In this document: positions 1 through 5,303 of the stretch, in pieces
How the letters are laid out: every line of letters begins with the position of its first letter
Position numbering within the stretch: position 1 is the first letter of the stretch
Origin: an uncultured Anaerolineaceae bacterium
Lineage (GTDB): Bacteria > Chloroflexota > Anaerolineae > Promineifilales > Promineifilaceae
Length of the DNA: 6,449 nt
Direction of reading: 5' to 3'
Assembly (NCBI GenBank): GCA_937967805.1
Contig: CALBTC010000521.1
Location: forward strand, 1 to 6,449
Notes under the pieces: model-generated
The model's input: only the letters and a program-made list of their open reading frames with translations
The model's database searches: none
Told to the model about the DNA's origin: nothing
Made by a program: the position numbers and the translations under genes

Positions 1-23
1 TGCTGGTAATCCATGATGCTTAT

Positions 24-377
24 TTATACCACAGGTCTCAGACCTGTATAGTTACGATTATTATATAAATTATCAATGGCTGTGAAAAAGCATGTGTATG
101 AAAAAAAGCATTTAATAAAAATTGGTTGTATCTTGTCGAATGCTTGGAGACTCTCAAAAGTGAATGGTAACTTTTTCCCGTGCTGGTTTGTAACTTTGGT
201 CCCTGCATCTATTTTCTTCTGAAACTCATTTGTTTCCCTTTCCCAGTCTTCGATAACTAGCTCAAGGCTATTTATCAAGTCATTAAGTATGTCTATTTGA
301 AATGATAATGGACTAGTAAGCACAATGCCGTTATAAGTTATTGATAGTGGTTCGCAATTAGAGAGAGCAGAAATCAT
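24..377 (-). CDS. Small hypothetical protein, AT-rich, 117 aa
   Basis: I do not recognise this protein and assign no function. It is a soluble-looking 117-residue product. A helix-rich, acidic middle part (about residues 25-60, with many L, I, E and D) is followed by an aromatic and cysteine-containing stretch near residues 85-100 that is too polar to be a clear membrane segment. The start is ATG at 377, because GAGGTGAT lies four bases upstream. An in-frame GTG at 386 lies inside that ribosome-binding site and is not a credible start. The gene is much more AT-rich than everything to its right, which suggests recent acquisition. It is divergent from the recombinase at 492. Its last codons (TGLRPV) are encoded by a perfect palindrome, so the natural C-terminus may have been altered. 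Real coding is likely from the ribosome-binding site, but no homology could be tested. Confidence 0.6.
   Translation of the reverse strand: MISALSNCEPLSITYNGIVLTSPLSFQIDILNDLINSLELVIEDWERETNEFQKKIDAGTKVTNQHGKKLPFTFESLQAFDKIQPIFIKCFFSYTCFFTAIDNLYNNRNYTGLRPVV
31..47. repeat. Perfect short palindrome ACAGGTCT-c-AGACCTGT
   Basis: Eight-base arms pair perfectly around a single central C. The element lies at the very end of the small minus-strand gene and encodes its last residues before the TAA at 24-26. No T-run follows on either strand, so it is not a standard terminator. Its form (short perfect arms, tiny centre) is like the other palindromes in this window, and it may be a dispersed genomic repeat. 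Confidence 0.6.
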
Positions 378-381
378 TTTT

Positions 382-389
382 ATCACCTC
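382..389 (-). promoter_or_regulatory. Ribosome-binding site of the small AT-rich gene
   Basis: The minus strand reads GAGGTGAT, an eight-base match to the 16S rRNA 3' end, four bases before ATG at 377. It decides the start over the GTG at 386, which it overlaps. It is the strongest Shine-Dalgarno sequence in the window. Confidence 0.75.
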
Positions 390-408
390 AACCTGTTACT
401 GAAATAAT

Positions 409-436
409 ATCATATTTTGTTGTCTTGTTTGTTTAA
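409..436 (-). promoter_or_regulatory. Possible promoter of the small AT-rich gene
   Basis: On the minus strand TATGAT (409-414, five of six matches to TATAAT) follows TTAAAC (431-436, three of six matches to TTGACA) with a 16-base spacer. The predicted start of transcription would give a leader of about 25 bases including the ribosome-binding site. The surrounding DNA is AT-rich, so chance matches are likely. Confidence 0.35.
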
Positions 437-461
437 GCGTCTTACTCCTGATAATGTTTAT

Positions 462-486
462 TAATACGAGTATGTGGTATAATACG
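462..486. repeat. Short direct repeat TAATACG around the recombinase promoter
   Basis: TAATACG occurs at 462-468 and again at 480-486, 18 bases apart start to start. The second copy overlaps the -10 element of the recombinase promoter. The spacing is close to two helical turns, so a regulator-binding site is possible. Seven bases in AT-rich DNA can also repeat by chance. Confidence 0.25.
475..483 (+). promoter_or_regulatory. Extended -10 promoter of the recombinase gene
   Basis: TGGTATAAT is a perfect TATAAT with the TGn extension. A start of transcription six to seven bases downstream would be at about 489-490, only one to three bases before the ATG at 492. There is no Shine-Dalgarno sequence, so the message would be essentially leaderless. 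At the usual distance the -35 region (TGTTTA, 455-460) is poor, as is common for extended -10 promoters. Confidence 0.65.
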
Positions 487-491
487 CAACT

Positions 492-1535
492 ATGACGCAA
501 AAACATAACAAAACACTCCCCTGCTCCAACCGAGACATTCCCGATGAGAACCCATTTCCGCAGATGACGCTGTTCCTGCGCGAGGTCGGCCTCAACAGTG
601 AGCGCACCGAGCGCGCTTATCGCGCCGGCTTACGCGCTTTTGCCGACTGGCTGCAAACCCACGGCTCGCACCACAGCCTGGAAGATGCCTGGCCGCTCTC
701 CTCCGCCCCACTGCAAACGGCCGATGTCCTATCCTTCCGCAGCTGGCTGCTGGCCAACCGGGCCCAGGCCACCACCACGACGTATGTGGCGGCCGTTCTC
801 AACTATCTCCATTTTCTAGACGGCATCGACCAACTGCCCGTCGGTATTCAGCTGGGCAAGCTGGCCCAACAGCGTAAACGGCGGCGCGTGGAGCGCAACC
901 AGGCCGCCTCCGTGGTCGATTTGGACGAAGCACGGCAGCAAATGCCGCAGGTGGTGGGGTATTACAACAATATCCCCCTGCCCCCCGAAAACGATGCCTA
1001 CAATCGCCGCCTTTCCTTGCTGCGTGACCGGGCTTTGGTTACGCTGCTGTACTCCACCGCTGCACGACTATCCGAAATTTTGGCGCTGAACCGGACCCAG
1101 GTGGGCAACGGCCGTTCCCAAACTGCCACCATCACCGGCAAAGGGCAGCGACCGCGCACGCTGCACATCATGCCCTACGCCCAACAGGCTATTCAGGCGT
1201 ACCTGCGGGAGCGCACGGACGGCAATCCGGCCCTGTTTGTTTCCCACAGCCGCAATGCCGGTGGCGCGCGGCTCAGCCAGTCCGGGGCGCACAACGTCAT
1301 TAAAAAGGCGGTCAAGGCGCTGCGGCTGGAACCCTCACTCTCCGCCCACGATTTTCGCCATTACCGGGCCACCCAGCTGCTGCGCGAAGGGATGCCGCTG
1401 GAGGTGGTGCAGGAACTGCTGGGCCACGCCGATGTCTCTACGACCCGCTCTATTTATGCTCCGGTGCTGGGCGTCCAGGTGGTGCGGGAATGGCTGGATA
1501 ACGTTGATTTGGCGCCAGATACAGTGATTAAATAA
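492..1535 (+). CDS. Tyrosine recombinase / integrase, XerC/XerD-like
   Basis: This is a 347-residue site-specific recombinase that cuts and rejoins DNA through a covalent phosphotyrosine. An N-terminal SAM-like core-binding domain (about residues 22-112) is followed by a basic linker rich in K and R (about 123-136) and the catalytic domain (about 170-335). All catalytic residues are visible: R192 in the TAARLSEIL motif, K217 in TGKGQ, H286 and R289 in HDFR, H312 in LGH, and nucleophile Y322 in SIYAPV. It therefore looks active. It is somewhat longer than typical XerC/XerD (about 300 residues), with extra sequence at the N-terminus and around residues 140-170. The ATG at 492 is chosen because an extended -10 promoter lies directly upstream; homology really begins near residue 22. 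There is no nearby tRNA or visible att pair. It could be a resident Xer-type paralogue or the recombinase of a small element that includes the divergent AT-rich gene. Confidence 0.93.
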   Translation: MTQKHNKTLPCSNRDIPDENPFPQMTLFLREVGLNSERTERAYRAGLRAFADWLQTHGSHHSLEDAWPLSSAPLQTADVLSFRSWLLANRAQATTTTYVAAVLNYLHFLDGIDQLPVGIQLGKLAQQRKRRRVERNQAASVVDLDEARQQMPQVVGYYNNIPLPPENDAYNRRLSLLRDRALVTLLYSTAARLSEILALNRTQVGNGRSQTATITGKGQRPRTLHIMPYAQQAIQAYLRERTDGNPALFVSHSRNAGGARLSQSGAHNVIKKAVKALRLEPSLSAHDFRHYRATQLLREGMPLEVVQELLGHADVSTTRSIYAPVLGVQVVREWLDNVDLAPDTVIK

Positions 1536-1651
1536 GGGAGTATTAGGGAACTGGCCTCGGGCTGGCCCAAGTCCATGGCATTGTGCAGCAGCATGATGGC
1601 TATCCCCTGCCCTGGTGACAATGAACTTAGGCTTTTGTGACGTTTGTTACT

Positions 1652-1659
1652 ACGGCCGT
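1652..1659. repeat. Intergenic copy of the dispersed octamer ACGGCCGT
   Basis: This is the only one of nine exact ACGGCCGT copies in the window that lies outside a coding region. It sits about 60 bases before the alanine dehydrogenase start and just upstream of the possible -10 element. The other copies are at 1108, 1912, 2058, 2635, 2761, 4728, 5488 and 5868. Confidence 0.7.
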
Positions 1660-1673
1660 TTCCCCTCAAATTC

Positions 1674-1679
1674 TATACT
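1674..1679 (+). promoter_or_regulatory. Possible -10 element upstream of alanine dehydrogenase
   Basis: TATACT matches five of six bases of TATAAT and would give a leader of about 33 bases. No good -35 element is present at 16-18 bases spacing, and there is no TGn extension. The recombinase ends 180 bases upstream, so some promoter is expected here. Confidence 0.3.
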
Positions 1680-1707
1680 CATGCCGCACATAAATTATTG
1701 AAAATGT

Positions 1708-1712
1708 AGGAG
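1708..1712 (+). promoter_or_regulatory. Ribosome-binding site of alanine dehydrogenase
   Basis: AGGAG lies six bases before ATG at 1719. It fixes that start, which also matches the N-terminus expected for the family (GVPREV). Confidence 0.75.
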
Positions 1713-1718
1713 TAAAGA

Positions 1719-2813
1719 ATGGATTTTGGCGTACCAAGAGAAGTCCGCGATTTAGAATCCCGCGTTGGCCTATCGCCCGCAGGCGTATTTGCCCTGACCA
1801 GCGCCGGCCACGCCGCTTACATTGAAAGCGGTGCAGGAACGGGCGCGGGCTTTTCTGATGAAAATTACCGCGATGCCGGCGGCACAATTGTGTACTCGGC
1901 TCAAGAAGCGTACGGCCGTGCCGACGTGGTGGCCAAAGTCACCCGCCCCACTGCCGCTGAACACGCCCTCTTCCGACCAGGGCAAACGATTTTCTCTTTC
2001 CTGCACCTGCATGTTTCCTCACCAGACTTGCTTGACGCGCTGACAGAACGGGAGATTACGGCCGTTTCTTACGAACTAATCGAAGAAGACGACGGCACCC
2101 GCCCCGTATTGCTGCCCGCCAGCATCATCGCCGGGCAGATGGCCCCAATCATTGCCGGACGTCTACTGCGCAGCGATTACCAGGGGCGCGGCATATTGCT
2201 CAGCGGTCTGCCCGGCGTACCGGCAGCGGCCATTGTGATCGTCGGCGGCGGCGTGCTGGGCAGCAACGCAGCCCGTGCTTTTCTGGGCCTGGGGGCCGAG
2301 GTTACCGTGCTAGACAAAGAGCCGCGCAAGCTGCAAAACCTGTTCGATTCGCTGCACGGCCGGGTGACCACCATGTTTGCCAACGAACTCAACCTCAAAC
2401 GTGCCACCCAATTTGCCGACGTGCTCATGACGGCTGCCTCCAGACCGGGCCACCGTGCCCCTATGCTGGTGAGCCGGGACATGGTACGGCATATGCGTTC
2501 TGGTTCGGTCATCATCGACTATGCCATCGACGAAGGTGGCTGCGTTGAAACCAGCCGCCCCACCACCCTGCGCAACACCACCTACGTGGCTGAAGGCATC
2601 ATTCACCACTGCGTGCCCAACATTACGGCGGCATACGGCCGTACCACCAGCTACGCCATCACCAATGCCGCCCTCCCCTACCTGCTCGCCGTCGGTGAAG
2701 GAGATGTGGCGAGCGCCGGCGAGAAGTTGCCGGCACTGAAGCGTGGACTTGTTTTGGTGAACGGCCGTTTAGTCCACGAAGACATCGCCCACGCCCTGGG
2801 CAAATCAATCTAG
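1719..2813 (+). CDS. ald: Alanine dehydrogenase family protein, NAD-dependent
   Basis: The family reversibly deaminates L-alanine to pyruvate and ammonia with NAD+ in the cytoplasm. The 364 residues match the usual length (about 370). The N-terminal domain starts with GVPREV. The substrate-site residues are present: R15, K73 in VAKVTRP and H96 in FLHLH. The Rossmann domain has the GGGVLG loop at 176-181 and D199 at the end of the second strand, which favours NAD over NADP. The conserved AID-GG motif gives D271 at the catalytic aspartate position. One part is unusual: the NAD-binding loop after residue 299 reads PNITAAYGRTTS, where typical Ald has NMPGAVPRTST, so this is a divergent branch and the exact substrate is less certain. 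The NAD(P) transhydrogenase alpha subunit is a related family, but the length and lack of membrane segments argue against it. It is the first gene of a likely unit with the CoA-transferase 61 bases downstream. Confidence 0.85.
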   Translation: MDFGVPREVRDLESRVGLSPAGVFALTSAGHAAYIESGAGTGAGFSDENYRDAGGTIVYSAQEAYGRADVVAKVTRPTAAEHALFRPGQTIFSFLHLHVSSPDLLDALTEREITAVSYELIEEDDGTRPVLLPASIIAGQMAPIIAGRLLRSDYQGRGILLSGLPGVPAAAIVIVGGGVLGSNAARAFLGLGAEVTVLDKEPRKLQNLFDSLHGRVTTMFANELNLKRATQFADVLMTAASRPGHRAPMLVSRDMVRHMRSGSVIIDYAIDEGGCVETSRPTTLRNTTYVAEGIIHHCVPNITAAYGRTTSYAITNAALPYLLAVGEGDVASAGEKLPALKRGLVLVNGRLVHEDIAHALGKSI

Positions 2814-2817
2814 AAAA

Positions 2818-2850
2818 AAATTGGTCCAATCTCCAAGATTGGACCAATTT
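2818..2850. terminator. Perfect 15-bp hairpin between ald and CoA-transferase
   Basis: AAATTGGTCCAATCT (2818-2832) and its exact complement (2836-2850) flank a three-base CCA loop. Seven As (2814-2820) precede it, so on the minus strand the stem runs into seven Ts and forms a standard intrinsic terminator. On the plus strand only three Ts follow, all inside the stem, so it would be a weak terminator or attenuator that lets part of the transcription reach the CoA-transferase. It could also protect the ald message 3' end, or be one copy of a dispersed palindrome. Confidence 0.65.
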
Positions 2851-2874
2851 AACATAACAACTACGAGAATTCAG

Positions 2875-4170
2875 ATGAATTGGGAAAATATCTATCGTCG
2901 TAAAGTAACCGACGTTTCAACCGCACTCAGTCACATTCAATCCGGCAACCGCCTTTATGTAGGTGGTGGTGCCGGCGTCCCTGTCCACCTAACCCAGGGA
3001 CTCACCGAAAAAGCCCCCCATTTGCGTAATGTGGAGCTAACCCACATCCTCACCTTTGCCGAAGCGCCCTACGTTGCTCCGGAATACGCAGACAGCTTTC
3101 GCGTGAATGCTTTATTTATTGGCCCCAACGTGCGCCCGGCAGTTGCCGAAGGCCGTGCCGACTTCACGCCCATCTTCTTATCTGAGATTCCCCGGCTGTT
3201 CCGCTGTGGCATCCTGCCCATCGACGTGGCCCTCATCTCTGTGTCGCCACCCGATGAGCACGGCTTTTGCAGCTTTGGCGTGGAGGTGGGCACCACCAAG
3301 CCCGCCGCCGAATCGGCCAAATTAATCATCGCCGAAGTCAACCAGCAAATGCCCCGCACCCACGGCGACAGCTTTATTCACGTCAGCCGTCTGCACCACA
3401 TCATCGAGGCCAACTATCCGCTGCCGGAATCGCCCCAGGGCGGCAGTTCTGATCAGCATTTAAAGATCGGCGAATTCATTGCCGAAATGATCCCTGATGG
3501 TGCCACGCTGCAAATGGGCATTGGCAGCATTCCCGATGCGGTGCTGCGCTGCCTGGGGAACCACAAAGATTTGGGCATCCACACCGAGCTGTTTTCTGAC
3601 GGCGTCATTGAGATGGTGGAAAACGGGGTGATCACCTGCGCCAAAAAGACGTTTCATCCGGGCAAGATTGTGGCCGGCTTCCTCTTCGGCACGCAGCGGC
3701 TGTATGATTTCATCGACAACAACCCGATGATCGAGATGCACCCCACGGATTACGTGAACGACCCGTTCAACATCGCCCAAAACGAGAAGATGGTGGCGAT
3801 TAATGCCGCCCTGCAAATCGACCTCACCGGCCAGGTTTGCGCCGATTCGATTGGCCCGCGCTTTTACAGCGGCGTAGGTGGGCAGCTAGATTTTATTCGG
3901 GGTGCCGCCCGATCCAAGAGAGGGCTGCCCATCATTGCCTGCCTGTCTACAGCACGGGGAGGTTCCATCAGCCGCATAGTGCCCATGTTAAACCAGGGAG
4001 CCGGCGTGGTCACCACCCGCAACGACGTGCATTACGTGGTGACGGAGCACGGTGTGGCTAACTTGTACGGCAAAACCATTCGGGAGCGGGCGCGGGCGCT
4101 CATTGGCATTGCTGCGCCCGAGTTCCGAGAAGAATTAACGGCCGCTGCCCAACAATTAGGTTATTTCTAA
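2875..4170 (+). CDS. Acetyl-CoA hydrolase/transferase family CoA-transferase (4-hydroxybutyrate CoA-transferase-like)
   Basis: Members move CoA between an acyl-CoA and a free acid, typically acetate, through a glutamyl-CoA thioester. The 431 residues match the AbfT/Cat2 group (about 430-440). The N-terminal half begins with YRRKVTDVSTAL. The C-terminal half has the glycine-rich loop GIGSIPDAV (215-223), the catalytic motif HTELFSDG with glutamate at 238 (the position known for AbfT), LTGQVCADSIG (317-327), and the CoA-site motif GVGGQLDF (333-340). The start is ATG at 2875. Reading further upstream to a TTG at 2821 would translate the intergenic hairpin, and the family N-terminus fits 2875. 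The ribosome-binding site is weak (GAG at 2865-2867). The gene follows ald on the same strand and ends before a strong terminator. The substrate cannot be set from sequence: acetate, butyrate, propionate or 4-hydroxybutyrate are all possible, and succinyl-CoA:acetate use is an alternative. Confidence 0.9.
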   Translation: MNWENIYRRKVTDVSTALSHIQSGNRLYVGGGAGVPVHLTQGLTEKAPHLRNVELTHILTFAEAPYVAPEYADSFRVNALFIGPNVRPAVAEGRADFTPIFLSEIPRLFRCGILPIDVALISVSPPDEHGFCSFGVEVGTTKPAAESAKLIIAEVNQQMPRTHGDSFIHVSRLHHIIEANYPLPESPQGGSSDQHLKIGEFIAEMIPDGATLQMGIGSIPDAVLRCLGNHKDLGIHTELFSDGVIEMVENGVITCAKKTFHPGKIVAGFLFGTQRLYDFIDNNPMIEMHPTDYVNDPFNIAQNEKMVAINAALQIDLTGQVCADSIGPRFYSGVGGQLDFIRGAARSKRGLPIIACLSTARGGSISRIVPMLNQGAGVVTTRNDVHYVVTEHGVANLYGKTIRERARALIGIAAPEFREELTAAAQQLGYF

Positions 4171-4233
4171 AAAAGTCAAACGGTGCGGTTGTGGTTTTTT
4201 ATTGACAACGAACGGGAATTAAAAGAGAGAAAG

Positions 4234-4273
4234 CTGCCCAACCCGGTGAATTCAGGAGTTGGGCAGTTTTTTT
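4234..4273. terminator. Strong bidirectional terminator between convergent genes
   Basis: CTGCCCAAC (4234-4242) pairs perfectly with GTTGGGCAG (4258-4266), with a 15-base loop, followed by seven Ts on the plus strand. It ends the CoA-transferase transcript. On the minus strand the same stem is followed by a pyrimidine-rich CTTTCTCTCTTTT, so it may also end the korC transcript. The plus-strand T-run overlaps the korC stop codon at 4272-4274. Confidence 0.88.
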
Positions 4274-4820
4274 AGACGGGAACGGCCGAGGCCGCCCTAA
4301 AACCAGCTTGCAGCACGTCCAGATTTCCCTGCAAGAATTTTTGTTTCCTGGCGGGCAGATGATCGTGCAAAGCTTGCTCTAAGACGATGACCGGCAGCAC
4401 CTGGTGATGGGCCAACATGGCTCCGATCATGGCCATGTTCAACATTTTGACGGTGCCAAACTCCTCGGCAATGGCATTGGCCGGAATTTGCACGACTTTC
4501 AGGTCAGTCCGCGGCGTACCGACGGTGACGATGCTGCTGTTAACCACCAGCAAGCCGCCCTCTTTCACCAGCGGTTCATACTTATCATAGGATGGCTGGT
4601 TGAACACCAGGGCCACATCTGGCCGGGCCACAATCGGTGCCCCGATGGGATCGTGGCTGATGATGACGGTGCAGTTGGCGGTGCCGCCGCGCATTTCCGG
4701 CCCATACGATGGAATCCAGGTGACAAAACGGCCGTCATCCATCCCTGCATAGGCCAATAACTGCCCGGCAAATAAAACACCCTGGCCACCAAAGCCAGAA
4801 ATGATAATTGAAGTTTCCAT
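4272..4820 (-). CDS. korC: 2-oxoacid:ferredoxin oxidoreductase, gamma subunit
   Basis: The gamma subunit is part of the cytoplasmic enzyme that decarboxylates 2-oxo acids with thiamine pyrophosphate, iron-sulfur clusters and CoA, giving acyl-CoA, CO2 and reduced ferredoxin. The 182 residues match the family (about 175-190). Seen motifs are GFGGQGV (9-15), SYGPEMRGG followed by TANCTV (38-52), and NMAMIGA (128-134). The SYGPEMRGGTANC form is the one usual in KorC-type 2-oxoglutarate enzymes, but pyruvate or branched-chain enzymes have near relatives, so the substrate is open. ATG at 4820 has GAGGAT six bases upstream. Partner subunits (alpha, beta, and any delta ferredoxin) are not adjacent: the upstream neighbour is a small unknown gene and downstream is the convergent terminator. 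The subunits must be elsewhere, perhaps beyond the right edge. Confidence 0.9.
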   Translation of the reverse strand: METSIIISGFGGQGVLFAGQLLAYAGMDDGRFVTWIPSYGPEMRGGTANCTVIISHDPIGAPIVARPDVALVFNQPSYDKYEPLVKEGGLLVVNSSIVTVGTPRTDLKVVQIPANAIAEEFGTVKMLNMAMIGAMLAHHQVLPVIVLEQALHDHLPARKQKFLQGNLDVLQAGFRAASAVPV

Positions 4821-4826
4821 TTTTTA

Positions 4827-4832
4827 ATCCTC
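4827..4832 (-). promoter_or_regulatory. Ribosome-binding site of korC
   Basis: The minus strand reads GAGGAT six bases before ATG at 4820. It lies just downstream of the paired palindromes, so folding of that element could affect access to it. Confidence 0.65.
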
Positions 4833-4838
4833 ATTCAG

Positions 4839-4899
4839 AAACCCTAAGGGTTTGATCCATATAAGGTAAGGTTACCACGGAGCAAAACCCTTAGGGTTT
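4839..4899. repeat. Paired AAACCCT/AGGGTTT palindromes forming a large inverted repeat
   Basis: AAACCCTAAGGGTTT (4839-4853) and AAACCCTTAGGGTTT (4885-4899) are exact reverse complements, and each is also a near-perfect palindrome around one base. The 31 bases between hold a smaller symmetric core, GGTAA-GG-TTACC (4865-4876). The element fills most of the 90-base gap between the 111-residue gene and korC on the minus strand. It could fold as one long stem or as two small hairpins. No T-run follows, so simple termination is unlikely. RNA stabilisation, attenuation or a dispersed mobile palindrome are the options. Confidence 0.8.
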
Positions 4900-4910
4900 G
4901 GTTAGGTTGT

Positions 4911-5246
4911 TTAGCTCGAATCTGAGCGAATCATGTGCTCGTCAACCATCGTGTTGACCCTGTCGCGACGCCCTTTCTCGCGCAGCTTTTGGGCCAGCAC
5001 ATCGGCGCTTTGCGCTTCTGGCAGCATACTCATATCCGCTTCCACCTTGGCGACCGGCAGCTTGTACCATACTGTCAGCGTGAATTGATTGTCTGACGGC
5101 TGAAACCATTCATTAATCTGGACGATCTCTTCCGGCCTGGCTACGTCGTTGATGAAGTGCAGGAGCTGATTTCGCAGTTCGTTTTGCTGAGCCAGTAAAT
5201 CTTTGGTTGTGTCCAGCTTTTCGGTAAACGTTCTATAGGTAATCAT
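4911..5246 (-). CDS. Conserved-looking small protein of unknown function, 111 aa
   Basis: I do not recognise this family and assign no function. The 111-residue protein has no signal peptide or membrane segment. Residues 7-35 look like an amphipathic helix (many L, Q, N and K), residues 53-63 (QFTLTVWYKLP) look like a beta strand, and the C-terminal third (80-111) is helical, charged and rich in R, D and E. ATG at 5246 is chosen because AGGAGG lies nine bases upstream. In-frame ATGs at 5279 and 5264 lie at or before that site, inside the leader palindromes. The gene is 57 bases after the aminotransferase stop and 90 bases before korC, all on the minus strand, so it is probably co-transcribed. 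That context hints at a role linked to amino-acid or 2-oxo acid metabolism, but this is inference only. Confidence 0.75.
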   Translation of the reverse strand: MITYRTFTEKLDTTKDLLAQQNELRNQLLHFINDVARPEEIVQINEWFQPSDNQFTLTVWYKLPVAKVEADMSMLPEAQSADVLAQKLREKGRRDRVNTMVDEHMIRSDSS

Positions 5247-5255
5247 CGTGCATGA

Positions 5256-5261
5256 CCTCCT
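5256..5261 (-). promoter_or_regulatory. Ribosome-binding site of the 111-aa protein gene
   Basis: The minus strand reads AGGAGG nine bases before ATG at 5246. A second ATG at 5253 is out of frame, only two bases from the site, and would encode just MHDDYL before a stop, so it is probably not used. Confidence 0.7.
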
Positions 5262-5264
5262 CAT

Positions 5265-5293
5265 TGAAGCAAGCTTCACGGAAGCCAGCTTCC
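5265..5293. repeat. Two tandem small palindromes in the leader of the 111-aa gene
   Basis: TGAAGC-AA-GCTTCA (5265-5278) is followed one base later by GGAAGC-CA-GCTTCC (5280-5293). The arms share GAAGC/GCTTC, so each arm could also pair with the other copy, giving alternative folds. They lie between the aminotransferase stop (5304-5306) and the ribosome-binding site at 5256-5261. Loops of two bases are tight for RNA, so the combined longer fold or a protein-binding site is more likely. Confidence 0.5.
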
Positions 5294-5303
5294 CAGGGAC
5301 AAA

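Larger units (their letters stand above)
1536..1718. other. Intergenic region between recombinase and alanine dehydrogenase
   Basis: These 183 bases hold no credible gene. They contain an imperfect hairpin near 1550-1573 without a T-run, one intergenic copy of the ACGGCCGT octamer (1652-1659), a possible -10 element (1674-1679) and the ribosome-binding site of the next gene. The 5' part has no obvious structure and may be decayed sequence. Confidence 0.6.

Noticed and set aside
1550..1573. Imperfect hairpin downstream of the recombinase (ACTGGCC with GGCCCAAGT)
   Set aside because: It has a two-base bulge and no T-run, so it is not a convincing terminator.
2177..2609. Minus-strand open frames opposite alanine dehydrogenase
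   Set aside because: Both overlap the Rossmann-domain coding region and lack ribosome-binding sites or recognisable features.
2821..2874. N-terminal extension of the CoA-transferase from a TTG at 2821
   Set aside because: The extension is the translated intergenic hairpin and is not like the family N-terminus; ATG at 2875 gives the expected length and puts the catalytic glutamate at 238.
3460..3816. Minus-strand open frame opposite the CoA-transferase
   Set aside because: It is a shadow of a well-supported gene; composition is histidine- and valine-rich as expected from the complement.
4171..4210. A first terminator directly after the CoA-transferase stop (A-run, GGTGCGGTT, T-run)
   Set aside because: The A-run and T-run could pair, but there is no stable GC stem between them; the hairpin at 4234-4273 is far better.
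4839..4899. CRISPR repeat or eukaryotic telomere sequence
   Set aside because: Only two copies in opposite orientation with one spacer; the CCCTAAA resemblance is coincidental in a bacterial operon.
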